From assembly GCF_016518545.1 (NCBI RefSeq), contig NZ_JACVTO010000012.1, forward strand, positions 108,831 through 172,830: 64,000 nt of DNA. The letters run 5' to 3'. Shown piece after piece: positions 8,404-18,699 of the stretch. The stretch's first letter is position 1. The number at the start of each line of letters is the position of its first letter. The notes beneath the pieces are model-generated. The model was not told where the DNA came from, ran no database searches, and saw only the letters and a program-made list of their open reading frames with translations. The DNA comes from Pseudomonas sp. S30. GTDB lineage: Bacteria; Pseudomonadota; Gammaproteobacteria; Pseudomonadales; Pseudomonadaceae. Made by a program: the position numbers and the translations under genes.

Positions 8404-10842
8404 TCAGGCGGGCTTGGCCTGGGCCACCATCTCCTCGAGCCGTTCCTTCTCGGCGTCCTTGATGTCTTCCTCGCTGACCATCTCGGCGATGACCCGCAGG
8501 CGCTCCACCACCCGTGCGTTGACGCTGCCTTCGGGGAACTGGCCCTGCTCGTCCGGCAGCCCGGCCTCCTCGCCCACCAGCAGGCTCAGCGCCTCGTCGG
8601 CCTGGCTCACCGCATACACGTGGAACCGCCCAGCCTCCACGGCCTGCAGCACGCGCTCGTCGAGCATCAGTGTGGCGACGTTGGCGCGCGGGATGATCAC
8701 CCCCTGCTCGCCGGTCAACCCACGCGCCTCGCACAGCCGGAAGAAGCCCTCGATCTTCTCGTTGACCCCGCCGACCGCCTGCACCTCGCCGAACTGGTTG
8801 ATCGAGCCGGTGATGGCGAAGCACTGCTTGAGCGGCGTGCGCGACAGGGCCGAGATCAGGGTACAGGCCTCACCCAGGGAGGCGCTGTCGCCGTCGACGT
8901 AGCCGTAGGATTGCTCCAGGGCGATACTCGCGGAAATCGCCAGGGGAAACTCCTGGGCGTAGCGGCTGCCCATGTAGCCGGTGAGGATCATCACGCCCTT
9001 GGAGTGGATCGGCTGGCCCAGGTTGACCTCGCGCTCGATGTCGACGATGCCGCTGCCGCCAGGGTACACCGTGGCGGAGATGCGCGCCGGCATGCCGAAC
9101 GCCGAATCGGCCACCTCCAGCACGGTCAGGCCATTGCACTTGCCGATGGCCGCGCCTTCGGTGTCGATCAGGATGATGCCGGCGAGCATGTCGTCCAGCA
9201 CCCGCTGCGAGACCCGTCCGGTGCGCGTGGCCTTGGCCTTGAGCGCTCGTTCGATGTGCCCGGCGTCGGTCATCTGGTCGCCGGCCAGCTGGCGGATGAA
9301 GTCGGCCTCGCTGACCAGCTGGAACAGATCGCCGATGCGCGCGGACAGCCGCGACTGGTTCTCCGCCAACCGTGCGCTGAAGGTGGCCAGGCGCGCCACC
9401 GCGTCACCGGTCAACGGCGCCATGCCCTCCTCGTTGGTGCGGGTGCGCAGCAACTGGGCGAACTGCTCCAGGTTCTCGTCGACCATCGGCATGTCTTCGT
9501 CGAAGTCCACCAGCACGCGGAACATCTCCTGGAAGTCCGGATCGTGGTCCTGCAAGGCGTAATAGAGCTGGCGCGAGCCGATGATCACCACCTTGACGTT
9601 GAGCGCGATCACCTGCGGCGTGAGGGTCACGGTGGCGATACGCCCGAGCTCGCCCAGGGGCGACTCCATCTTCAGCTTGCGCGATTGCAGCGCGCGCTTG
9701 AGCGCGTCCCACACGAACGGCTCGCCGAGCATCTTCTCGGCTTCCAGAATGAGGAAGCCGCCGTTGGCGCGGTGCAGGGCACCGGGGCGCAGTTGTCGGT
9801 AGGAGGTGGACAGCGCGCCCTGGTCGGTGCTGTATTCGATGCGTCCGAACAGGTTGTCGTAGGTCGGGTGTGGCTCGAACACCACCGGTGCGCCGCCGTC
9901 CAGCGGATGGCCCACCACCAGGCTGGGCGCGTACTGCTCCTCGAGCATCTTGCGCGCCACGGCATCGGTCTTGGCATCGTCCACCAGTTGCTCGACCACG
10001 GTGCGCAGCAGGTTCAACTGCATCGACTGCAAGTAGGCGCACACCGCCGCGTTCTCGGCGTACTTCTCCGACAGCGGTGCCAGCAGCGGCTGCAGCGCCA
10101 GGGTGATGGTCTCTTCGTTGAGCTCGCGCAACTGGTTGTTCGACTCGCGCTTCCACTGCGGCAGGCTGGACAGCTCCTCGTTGAGGCGCTCCTCCAGCGC
10201 GGCGATGTCCTCGTGGAACTGCTCACGCACCTCTTCGGGCAACTGGGCGAACTCGGCTTCGTCCAGCGCCTTGCCCTCGGCCATGGGCGTGAAAGCCACG
10301 TTGCTGGCGTCGCGGTACAGCGCCACGTCCTTCTCCAGCGAGGCGCGCTCGATGACATCCAGGGCGCGGTCGTAGCGCTGGTTGAAGGCGCGATCGATGG
10401 CGCCTTTCTTCTGCTGGTAGGCCGGATGCTCGAACACCGCCGGGAAGGTCGCCAGCAGGTTGCCGATCAGCAGGTTCATGTCGGCGATGAATTCGCCGGC
10501 GCTGCCCGAAGGCAGCTCCAGCGCCCGTGGCTCGCGGGGGTCGTCGAAGTTGTTGACGTAGACCCAGTCGGCCGGCGTGCGCTGGCGCTTGCCCTCGGCC
10601 TTGAGGTAACGCTTGACGAAGGAGAAGCGGCCGGTGCCCGGCTCGCCCATGACGAACACGTTGTAACCAGGACGCGGCATGGCCACGCCGAACTGCAGCG
10701 CCTCGACCGCGCGCTCCTGGCCCAGGACGCCGCGAAACGGCTCCAGATCATCGGTGTGGGTGAACCCGAACTGCTCGGGCGTGAAACGCCGGGTGAGGGC
10801 TTCAGGCGCCAGACGCAGGCGCGCGGCAACGGGATCGGGCAT
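8404..10842 (-). CDS. Lon-like ATP-dependent protease (LonB/YcbZ group, PA4576-like)
   Basis: 812 residues. An N-terminal AAA-type ATPase part carries the P-loop MGEPGTGRFSFVKRYL near residue 67 and a Walker B-like GGFLILEAEKML near residue 365. The C-terminal quarter is a Lon (S16) peptidase with the catalytic serine in GDSASLGEACTLISALS and the lysine in GGVNEKIEGFF. The P-loop has Arg where a canonical Walker A has Lys, as often in the YcbZ-like branch, so ATP hydrolysis may be weak or altered. The protein probably degrades damaged or regulatory cytoplasmic proteins; substrates are unknown. AAGGAAA precedes the ATG by five bases. Confidence 0.92.
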   Translation of the reverse strand: MPDPVAARLRLAPEALTRRFTPEQFGFTHTDDLEPFRGVLGQERAVEALQFGVAMPRPGYNVFVMGEPGTGRFSFVKRYLKAEGKRQRTPADWVYVNNFDDPREPRALELPSGSAGEFIADMNLLIGNLLATFPAVFEHPAYQQKKGAIDRAFNQRYDRALDVIERASLEKDVALYRDASNVAFTPMAEGKALDEAEFAQLPEEVREQFHEDIAALEERLNEELSSLPQWKRESNNQLRELNEETITLALQPLLAPLSEKYAENAAVCAYLQSMQLNLLRTVVEQLVDDAKTDAVARKMLEEQYAPSLVVGHPLDGGAPVVFEPHPTYDNLFGRIEYSTDQGALSTSYRQLRPGALHRANGGFLILEAEKMLGEPFVWDALKRALQSRKLKMESPLGELGRIATVTLTPQVIALNVKVVIIGSRQLYYALQDHDPDFQEMFRVLVDFDEDMPMVDENLEQFAQLLRTRTNEEGMAPLTGDAVARLATFSARLAENQSRLSARIGDLFQLVSEADFIRQLAGDQMTDAGHIERALKAKATRTGRVSQRVLDDMLAGIILIDTEGAAIGKCNGLTVLEVADSAFGMPARISATVYPGGSGIVDIEREVNLGQPIHSKGVMILTGYMGSRYAQEFPLAISASIALEQSYGYVDGDSASLGEACTLISALSRTPLKQCFAITGSINQFGEVQAVGGVNEKIEGFFRLCEARGLTGEQGVIIPRANVATLMLDERVLQAVEAGRFHVYAVSQADEALSLLVGEEAGLPDEQGQFPEGSVNARVVERLRVIAEMVSEEDIKDAEKERLEEMVAQAKPA

Positions 10843-11091
10843 CGGGTTTCCTTACTTCGGCGGGGCGATGAAAGCATTCTGGCGCTGCCGGCGCGCGCCT
10901 GGCAAGGCTCGGCGAGACTTTATGTCGCGGCGCAAAAATGTCTTGTCCAAGTTTTTTTCGCCATGACTGACGCAACTAATGGATAGTGCCTAAACTCCAA
11001 ACTGCGCGGGTGGGTATCATGCTTTCCCGCCTGGCAATGAACTGCCAGACAACCCTGATCATTGATACGTATCGAAAAAGAGAATAACGCT

Positions 11092-11580
11092 ATGAAACGG
11101 ATTCTTCTGGGTACCTTGTTCGCCGCGGTTTCGATCAACGCCATGGCCGAAGCGCCAGGCGGCCCGAACTGCGGTTGGGGCAACCTGCTGTTCGAAGGCC
11201 AGCGTGGTACGCCCGCGCACTTCCTGGCTTCCACCACCAACGGCACCTCCGGTAACGCCACCTTCGGCATGACCTCCGGCACCAACGGCTGCTCCACCAA
11301 GGCAGCACTGACCTACGGCGGCAAGTCCTGGCTGGCCATGAACGGCACCATGAACGAGCTGTCCGAAGACATGGCGCAAGGCCAGGGCGAAGCCCTGACC
11401 ACCTATGCCGTGGTCATGGGCGTCAAGCCAGAAGACCGCGCGCACTTCGCCTCGGTCACCCACGACCACTTCCAGCAGATCTTCAGCAGCGCCAACGTGA
11501 CTGCCGAAGACGTCCACACCAACACCCTCGCGGTCCTGAAAAACGACCCGCAACTGGCCAAGTACGCCACCGAGGCGTAA
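11092..11580 (+). CDS. DUF3015 family exported protein
   Basis: 162 residues with an N-terminal signal peptide (MKRILLGTLFAAVSINAMAEA) and then the DUF3015 start GGPNCGWGNLLFEGQRG. Two cysteines (PNCGWG, TNGCSTK) could form a periplasmic disulphide. Glycine/threonine-rich strands occupy the middle and a helical tail closes the protein. DUF3015 proteins are periplasmic and of unknown function. ATG at 11092 is chosen because the signal peptide begins there. It is followed by a terminator at 11592-11612 and then the DUF4105 gene, the same pairing as in P. aeruginosa (PA4578-PA4579, from memory). Confidence 0.88.
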   Translation: MKRILLGTLFAAVSINAMAEAPGGPNCGWGNLLFEGQRGTPAHFLASTTNGTSGNATFGMTSGTNGCSTKAALTYGGKSWLAMNGTMNELSEDMAQGQGEALTTYAVVMGVKPEDRAHFASVTHDHFQQIFSSANVTAEDVHTNTLAVLKNDPQLAKYATEA

Positions 11581-11591
11581 GTTCGGCTCTT

Positions 11592-11612
11592 CCCGCCCCG
11601 CTACGGGGCGGG
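11592..11612 (+). terminator. GC-rich hairpin after the DUF3015 gene
   Basis: Arms CCCGCCCCG and CGGGGCGGG with a CTA loop, starting 12 bases after the stop. The following ATTCGTTCG is only mildly T-rich, so termination is likely but not certain. Confidence 0.65.
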
Positions 11613-11652
11613 ATTCGTTCGCTTCGCCATCCTTCGGAAGTAGCTGCCCCCC

Positions 11653-13506
11653 ATGCTCAAACGCCTCGCCTACCTGACGCTGTGCGCCTGCGCGCCTGCC
11701 TATGCGACCCCTGCGCTGGACGACGCCCGCGTGCAACGCCTGGCCGCCGATCGCTACTGGATCGCCCTGGGTCACTACGAGACCGCCAAGCTGGGCGGTT
11801 GGCGCAGTTATGTGGATGACGACAAATTCTTTCTCGCCGCCGACGGTGCCCACCACCCTGACCGCGAACTGCGGGCCACGGTGCAGGCGCTGTATGCGCC
11901 GGCGAGCCTGGGCGACAAGCACGCCCAATGCGTATTCCCCGCACGTACCCGCTGGCTGCGCGACCAACTGCAGCTCACCGACCTGCCGGCCCCGGACTGC
12001 CAGGAGTACAAGCACTGGTACGCCGATGTCGCGCCGCACAGCGCGGTGCTGATCTTCCCGGCGGCTTACCTGAACAGCCCCTCGTCGATGTTCGGCCATA
12101 CCCTGCTGCGCATCGACAAGGCCGACACGCGCAGCAACGACACCACCCTGCTCAGCTACGCGATCAACTTCGGCGCCTACATAGAAGGCAGCGACAACAG
12201 CATCCTCTACGCCTGGAAGGGCCTGATGGGTGGCTATCCGGGGCTGTTCGCGATGATGCCCTACCAGGAGAAGCTGTCCGAGTACCGCAGCCTGGAGAAC
12301 CGTGACCTGTGGGAGTACCAGTTGGACCTGACGCCGGAGGAGACCGGGCGCATGGTCGAGCACGTGTGGGAGCTCAAGCAGGTCCAGTTCGACTACTTCT
12401 TCTTCGACGAAAACTGCTCGTACCGCCTGCTGGAACTGCTGCAGGTGGCGCGCCCGAGCCTGGACCTGACCTCGCAGTTCCCGCTCACCGCCATTCCCAC
12501 CGATACGGTCAAGGCGGTCAAGCAGTCCGGCCTGGTCTCGGACGTGCGCTACCGGCCTTCGCGCGAACGCGAATTGCTGGCCCGCGCCGAACCGCTCGAT
12601 CACCAGGAGCGCCAGCAGGTGCTGGCCATCAGCGCCGACACCGCCCAGCTGAAAAGCCCCGGCTTCACCGCCCTGCCCCGCGAGCGCCAGGCCCTGGTGC
12701 AGGACGCCGCCTACCGCCTGGAGCGTTATCGCGCCACCGGCCAGGAACGCGACCCGGAGCAGGCCCGGCGCAGCTTCGAACTGCTGCGGGCGATCAATGG
12801 CAACCCGCCACCGCCCCTGGCCGTCGAGCGCCCGGGGCTGCCGGAAGACGGGCACCAGTCGCGCACCTGGCAATTGGGCGTGGGCACCCGCAAGGACCGC
12901 GCCTTCGCCGAATACGGCCTGCGCATGGCCTATCACGACCTCAACGACAACGCCTTCGGCTTCCCCCTCGGCGCGCAGATCGAGATCCTTCAGCTCAAGG
13001 TCCGGCAGTACGAGGGCAACGAGTGGCAGGTGCAGCAGCTGGACCTGGCCACCATCCGCTCGCTCACGCCGCGCAACGAGTTGCTCAAGCCCTGGTCCTG
13101 GCAGGTCTCCGGCGGCCTGGAGCGGGTTCCGGGCAAGCACGACGACGAAGTGCTGGTGAGCCATGTCAACGGCGGCGGCGGCGCCACCTGGCAACTGGCC
13201 GATGGCCTGCTGGGCTTTGCCCTGGGCACGGTACGGGTGGAGCACCACAACGACTTCTCCGAGTTCGTTTCCCCGGCCGCGGGCTTCAACGGCGGGCTGT
13301 TGTGGCGCAACGGGCTGGGCAACATGACGCTGGAAGCCAAGGGCGACTACTTCACAAATGGCGAAGTGCGTCGCAGCCTGAGCCTGAACCAGCAGTGGGA
13401 GCTTTCGCAGAACCTGGGCCTGCGCCTGAGCGCCAAGCGCGAGTTCAGCCACCTGGCGACCGCGCAGAACGAGGTGATGCTCGAACTGAAGTGGTATCAG
13501 TACTGA
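11653..13506 (+). CDS. DUF4105 (Lnb N-terminal periplasmic domain) protein
   Basis: 617 residues with a short signal peptide (MLKRLAYLTLCACAPAYA, cleavage near residue 18). The DUF4105 domain spans roughly residues 125-300: AVLIFPAAYLNSPSSMFGHT, LLSYAINFGAYIEGS and DYFFFDENCSYRLLELL. The H of MFGHT and C of ENCSYR are conserved, papain-like positions. The C-terminal ~230 residues are strand-rich (alternating GLR, ELKW patterns) and end in WYQY, compatible with an outer-membrane beta-barrel-like segment. In the related Lnb family this domain takes part in lipoprotein N-acyl transfer, but the role here is unproven. Confidence 0.85.
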   Translation: MLKRLAYLTLCACAPAYATPALDDARVQRLAADRYWIALGHYETAKLGGWRSYVDDDKFFLAADGAHHPDRELRATVQALYAPASLGDKHAQCVFPARTRWLRDQLQLTDLPAPDCQEYKHWYADVAPHSAVLIFPAAYLNSPSSMFGHTLLRIDKADTRSNDTTLLSYAINFGAYIEGSDNSILYAWKGLMGGYPGLFAMMPYQEKLSEYRSLENRDLWEYQLDLTPEETGRMVEHVWELKQVQFDYFFFDENCSYRLLELLQVARPSLDLTSQFPLTAIPTDTVKAVKQSGLVSDVRYRPSRERELLARAEPLDHQERQQVLAISADTAQLKSPGFTALPRERQALVQDAAYRLERYRATGQERDPEQARRSFELLRAINGNPPPPLAVERPGLPEDGHQSRTWQLGVGTRKDRAFAEYGLRMAYHDLNDNAFGFPLGAQIEILQLKVRQYEGNEWQVQQLDLATIRSLTPRNELLKPWSWQVSGGLERVPGKHDDEVLVSHVNGGGGATWQLADGLLGFALGTVRVEHHNDFSEFVSPAAGFNGGLLWRNGLGNMTLEAKGDYFTNGEVRRSLSLNQQWELSQNLGLRLSAKREFSHLATAQNEVMLELKWYQY

Positions 13507-13638
13507 TCCCGCTCTGCGGTTGACGCCAGCGGTGGGAGTCGCCCACTACGGCGCGAACCGCACGCCCGTCACAGCATTTTGACATCGCCGCGACATTTTC
13601 TCACCTAGACTCTCCTCATCGCCCGGAGGTCGTGCATC

Positions 13639-13995
13639 ATGTCGCGGTTTGGCGTCACCCTGTGGATCACCCTGTTGCTGGTCGGCTGTCAGTCGACTCA
13701 CGAACAGATGCTGCGCGAAGGCTACCCGCCCCCTTATGCCGATGGTTTCCAGGATGGCTGCAGCAGCGGGCGGCAGGCTGCGGCGCTGCTGGCGGGGTCG
13801 TTTCGCAAGAACGTGCCGCGCTACCTGCACGAGCGCGCTTACGAAAACGGCTGGGACGATGGCTTTCGCCAGTGCCAGGCCATCCAGGACAACGCCGACC
13901 AGCGCCAGTATCGCGAGCGCTTCTGGGACGAACGCGACCGCGACTGGCAGCAGGAAAAGGACCGCGGCGCAGCGCGCGCCTATCGTCATGACTAG
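13639..13995 (+). CDS. Small lipoprotein
   Basis: 118 residues. The lipobox LLVGC places the lipidated Cys at residue 17 after a hydrophobic signal (FGVTLWITLLLVG). The mature part is very hydrophilic, with YADGFQDGCSSGRQAAALLAG and YENGWDDGFRQCQ, two related D/N-G-F/W repeats, then a charged helix (RERFWDERDRDWQQEKDR). Ser follows the lipid Cys+1 (C-Q-S), so outer-membrane sorting is plausible. A ribosome site GGAGG lies 10 bases upstream. It is the counterpart of PA4580 by position. Function unknown. A TTCAGACC/GGTCTGAA hairpin at 13997-14023 follows the stop. Confidence 0.8.
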   Translation: MSRFGVTLWITLLLVGCQSTHEQMLREGYPPPYADGFQDGCSSGRQAAALLAGSFRKNVPRYLHERAYENGWDDGFRQCQAIQDNADQRQYRERFWDERDRDWQQEKDRGAARAYRHD

Positions 13996-14115
13996 ATTCA
14001 GACCTGTCTGACAGTGGTCTGAACGAGCCACTCTTCGACCTGGCAGAGTTAGGTGCGGGGCATTCAGGGAAACCCCCACCCCTCGCTCATGGTCTGCTGA
14101 CAAAGGAGACCATTC

Positions 14116-14610
14116 ATGAGCCGAGCATTCGTCAACGAAGACCAGGCAGCGGCCCAGGCCGATCAGCCTGTGGAGCGTCAGGTCAGCGACCAGCCCAACC
14201 ACGTCACGGCCAGCGGTTTGGCCCAGTTGCAACAGCGCGTGGCAGACCTGGATGCGCTACGCAGTGCATTGGTGGCCGAAGGTGAGCGCGCCGACAAGCA
14301 GCGCCTGGCCGATACCGAGCGCGACCTGCGCTATTTCCGCGCCCGTGTCCACAGCGCCCAGGTGGTGACGCCGTCCACCGCCTCGGGCAAGGTGCAGGTA
14401 GGCAGCCGGGTGCGTTTCGTCGACGAGCAGGACGAGGAACATGTGGTGCAACTGGTCGGGGAAGACGAGGCCGATGTGGCGCGCGGATTGATCAACTGGG
14501 GCTCACCGTTGGGCCGCGCATTGCTCGGTGCTCAGGTCGGTGATGAGGTCCTGTGGCGCCGACCGGTAGGCGACCGGCGCATCGAGGTGCTGGAGATCGG
14601 CCTCGCCTAG
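14116..14610 (+). CDS. GreA/GreB-family transcription elongation factor-like protein
   Basis: 164 residues. The N-terminal half is a predicted coiled coil (LAQLQQRVADLDALRSALVA, DTERDLRYFRARVHSAQVV). The C-terminal half matches the FKBP-like Gre domain (VQVGSRVRFVDEQDEEHVVQ, DEADVARGLINWGSPLGRAL, GDEVLWRRP). Gre factors enter the RNA polymerase secondary channel and stimulate transcript cleavage through acidic residues at the coiled-coil tip. Here the N-terminus has an unusual Q/A-rich lead and the tip is not obviously acidic, so this is probably a paralogue (Rnk- or GreB-like) and not the main Gre factor. Confidence 0.75.
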   Translation: MSRAFVNEDQAAAQADQPVERQVSDQPNHVTASGLAQLQQRVADLDALRSALVAEGERADKQRLADTERDLRYFRARVHSAQVVTPSTASGKVQVGSRVRFVDEQDEEHVVQLVGEDEADVARGLINWGSPLGRALLGAQVGDEVLWRRPVGDRRIEVLEIGLA

Positions 14611-14685
14611 GCGAGGCTCGCGGTGGCAACCCGTTCAGCCGCGACGCCAATGGCTACGCAGGGCGCCAGGCTCCATACCCAGGAA

Positions 14686-16188
<1,503 letters not shown>

Positions 16189-16198
16189 CTACAGGCAC

Positions 16199-16223
16199 AA
16201 AAATGGGGCCTCCAGAGGCCCCA
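16199..16223 (-). terminator. Rho-independent terminator of ettA
   Basis: Stem ATGGGGCCTC / GAGGCCCCAT with a short CA loop. On the minus strand it is followed by TTTTT (complement of 16199-16203). It lies 22 bases below the ettA stop. Confidence 0.9.
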
Positions 16224-16245
16224 TCCTAGTGCAGCGCAGCGCGGC

Positions 16246-17913
16246 TTACTGCGCCAGCTTCTTGTGCCGTACGCGGTGCGGCTGCGCAGCGGCATCACCC
16301 AGCCGCTTCTTGCGATCGGCCTCGTACTCGGTGTAGTTGCCCTCGAAGAACACCACGTTGGAGTCGTCCTCGTACGCCAGAATGTGCGTGGCCACCCGAT
16401 CCAGGAACCAGCGGTCGTGGGAGATCACGATCGCGGCGCCGGGGAAGTCCAGCAGGGCCTCTTCCAGCGAACGCAAGGTTTCCACGTCCAGGTCGTTGGA
16501 CGGTTCGTCGAGCAGCAGGACGTTGCCGCCCTCCTTCAAGGTCAGCGCCAGGTGCAGGCGTCCGCGCTCACCGCCGGAGAGGTCCTTGACGAACTTCTGC
16601 TGGTCGCCACCCTTGAAGTTGAAACGTCCCACGTAGGTTCGCGACGGGATCTCATAGCTGCCGATGCGAATCTGGTCGGAACCGTCGGAGATCTGCTGGA
16701 ACACGGTCTTGGCCCCGTCCAGGTCCTCGCGGCTCTGGTCGACGCAGGCCAGCTGCACGGTCTCGCCGATCTCGATGCTGCCCGAGTCCGGCTGCTCCTT
16801 GCCCATGATCATGCGGAACAGGGTCGACTTACCGGCGCCGTTACCCCCGATCACGCCGACGATGGCGCCCTTGGGCATGGCGAAGGACAGGTTGTCGATC
16901 AGTACGCGATCGCCGTAACCCTTGGTCACGTTCTTGAATTCGATGACCTTGTCGCCCAGGCGCGGACCGGCCGGAATGTAGATCTCGTTGGTCTCGCTGC
17001 GTTTCTGGAATTCCTGCGACTGCATTTCCTCGAAGCGCTGCAGACGGGCCTTGGATTTGGACTGGCGGGCCTTGGCGCCTTTGCGCACCCACTCCAGTTC
17101 CTCCTTCATGGCCTTCTCGTGGGCGCTCTGCTGCTTGGATTCCTGCTCCAGGCGCGACGACTTGGCTTCCAGCCAGCCCGAGTAGTTGCCTTCGTACGGA
17201 ATACCGGCACCGCGGTCCAGTTCCAGGATCCAGCCGGCGACGTTGTCGAGGAAGTAACGGTCGTGGGTGATGGCCACCACGGTGCCGGGGAAGTCGTGCA
17301 GGAAGCGCTCCAGCCAGGCCACCGAGTCGGCGTCCAGGTGGTTGGTCGGTTCATCCAGCAGCAGCATGTCGGGGGCCGACAGCAGCAGGCGGCACAGCGC
17401 GACCCGGCGCTTCTCGCCACCGGAGAGGTGCTCGATGCGCGCGTCCCAGGCCGGCAGGCGCAGCGCGTCGGCGGCCACGTCCAGCTGGCGCTCGAGGTTG
17501 TGACCGTCGGCGGCCTGAAGGATGGCTTCGAGCTTGGCCTGTTCGGCGGCCAGCTTGTCGAAGTCGGCGTCCGGGTCGGCGTAGGCCGCGTAGACCTCGT
17601 CCAGGCGCGCCTGGGCGTCCTTGATCACGCTGACCGCTTCCTCGACCACTTCGCGCACGGTCTTGCTCGGGTCCAGCTGCGGCTCCTGGGGCAGGTAGCC
17701 GACATTGATGTCGGGCATCGGCCGGGCTTCGCCGTCGAACTCCTTGTCCACCCCGGCCATGATGCGCAGCAGGGTCGACTTGCCCGCGCCGTTCAGGCCC
17801 AGCACGCCGATCTTGGCGCCGGGGAAGAACGACAGGGAGATGTTCTTGAGAATTTCCCGCTTCGGCGGCACGACCTTGCTCAGCCGATGCATGGTGTAGA
17901 CGTATTGAGCCAA
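16246..17913 (-). CDS. ettA: Energy-dependent translational throttle protein EttA (ABC-F)
   Basis: 555 residues with two ABC ATPase domains and no membrane part. The first P-loop is GLNGAGKST (residues 39-47) with signature LSGGEKRR and Walker B MLLLDEPTNHLD. The second P-loop is GGNGAGKST (near residue 357) with LSGGERGR and VLLLDEPSNDLD. The linker between domains contains the charged P-site tRNA interaction helix (QESKQQSAHEKAMKEELEWV, RKGAKARQSKSKARL). EttA binds the ribosomal E site and holds back the first elongation step when the ATP/ADP ratio is low. It starts MAQYVYTMHRLSKVVPPKRE, as in the family. Confidence 0.97.
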   Translation of the reverse strand: MAQYVYTMHRLSKVVPPKREILKNISLSFFPGAKIGVLGLNGAGKSTLLRIMAGVDKEFDGEARPMPDINVGYLPQEPQLDPSKTVREVVEEAVSVIKDAQARLDEVYAAYADPDADFDKLAAEQAKLEAILQAADGHNLERQLDVAADALRLPAWDARIEHLSGGEKRRVALCRLLLSAPDMLLLDEPTNHLDADSVAWLERFLHDFPGTVVAITHDRYFLDNVAGWILELDRGAGIPYEGNYSGWLEAKSSRLEQESKQQSAHEKAMKEELEWVRKGAKARQSKSKARLQRFEEMQSQEFQKRSETNEIYIPAGPRLGDKVIEFKNVTKGYGDRVLIDNLSFAMPKGAIVGVIGGNGAGKSTLFRMIMGKEQPDSGSIEIGETVQLACVDQSREDLDGAKTVFQQISDGSDQIRIGSYEIPSRTYVGRFNFKGGDQQKFVKDLSGGERGRLHLALTLKEGGNVLLLDEPSNDLDVETLRSLEEALLDFPGAAIVISHDRWFLDRVATHILAYEDDSNVVFFEGNYTEYEADRKKRLGDAAAQPHRVRHKKLAQ

Positions 17914-18072
17914 AACAAAGCCCTCTTGATGGATAGGTGAAGACGTGGGCGATCGCCGTTAAGGGGCGGCGGATCAGCAGTGGAGTATGGTCGGACAAAA
18001 CCGGCATTCTACGCCAAGTCACCGGCTTGCACAGGTCAAAGCCACGCGCTCGCCGCGCCCGAGTGCGCGGTC

Positions 18073-18588
18073 TCAGACCTTGCGCTGCCGCCCCTTGCCG
18101 CGTGGCAGGCGCGACTGACCGTGCTGTTCGGCCAGCCGCGCCGCCCAGGCCGACTTGACGCTGAAGGCGCCGGCTCGTGGCGCCGGTGCTGCCGGGCTGG
18201 GCGCTGCGGCCACGGTAGGCCGGGCCACCGCACTGGCGGCAGGTGCAGGCTTGAGCGCGACGCCAGGCTGGGGCTCGACCGCCGCCTTGGCCGACTTGCG
18301 CAGTTCGGCCAGGGACGGCGTCTTGCGCACCGCCACGGCGGTATCGGCCTTGCCGACCGAGCGCTGACACGACTTGCACGACACCTCGGCGGTCACCGAT
18401 GAGCTGGCCAGGGTCGGACTGCTGCGTCCGCAGGCGGCGTCCAGACCATTGGTGGAATAGTGAATAGTCAAAGCGTGCTTCTCCGATGCATCGAGCCAGA
18501 AACGGCCGGCATTCTCGCACAGCTGGCCGGCCTTGCCGAACGTCTGCGAGCCGCCCGACGGCATCCCCAGGGGCTGGCACTTTGCCAT
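18073..18588 (-). CDS. Hypothetical protein with a CxxC motif and Ala/Pro-rich C-terminus
   Basis: 171 residues from ATG 18588 (MAKCQPLGMPSGGSQTFGKA); an ATG at 18600 is an alternative. The first third includes GRFWLDASEKHALTIHYST, then a CKSC pair near residue 90. A low-complexity Ala/Pro linker follows (KPAPAASAVARPTVAAAPSP), and a basic tail ends RLPRGKGRQRKV. No known domain is recognised. The CxxC with one further cysteine (AACGR) might bind a metal. It lies upstream of ettA on the same strand and its 5' end faces divergent morA. Confidence 0.55.
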   Translation of the reverse strand: MAKCQPLGMPSGGSQTFGKAGQLCENAGRFWLDASEKHALTIHYSTNGLDAACGRSSPTLASSSVTAEVSCKSCQRSVGKADTAVAVRKTPSLAELRKSAKAAVEPQPGVALKPAPAASAVARPTVAAAPSPAAPAPRAGAFSVKSAWAARLAEQHGQSRLPRGKGRQRKV

Positions 18589-18699
18589 AATCCAGGGCAT
18601 GCTACCTGTTTTCGTGCGTCCGGCCTTATAGTGCGCTGCGGCGGCATGCCGCGTGCATGATCCCCCCTGCCTACGCCAGCCCACTCGCAGGACCGACGC

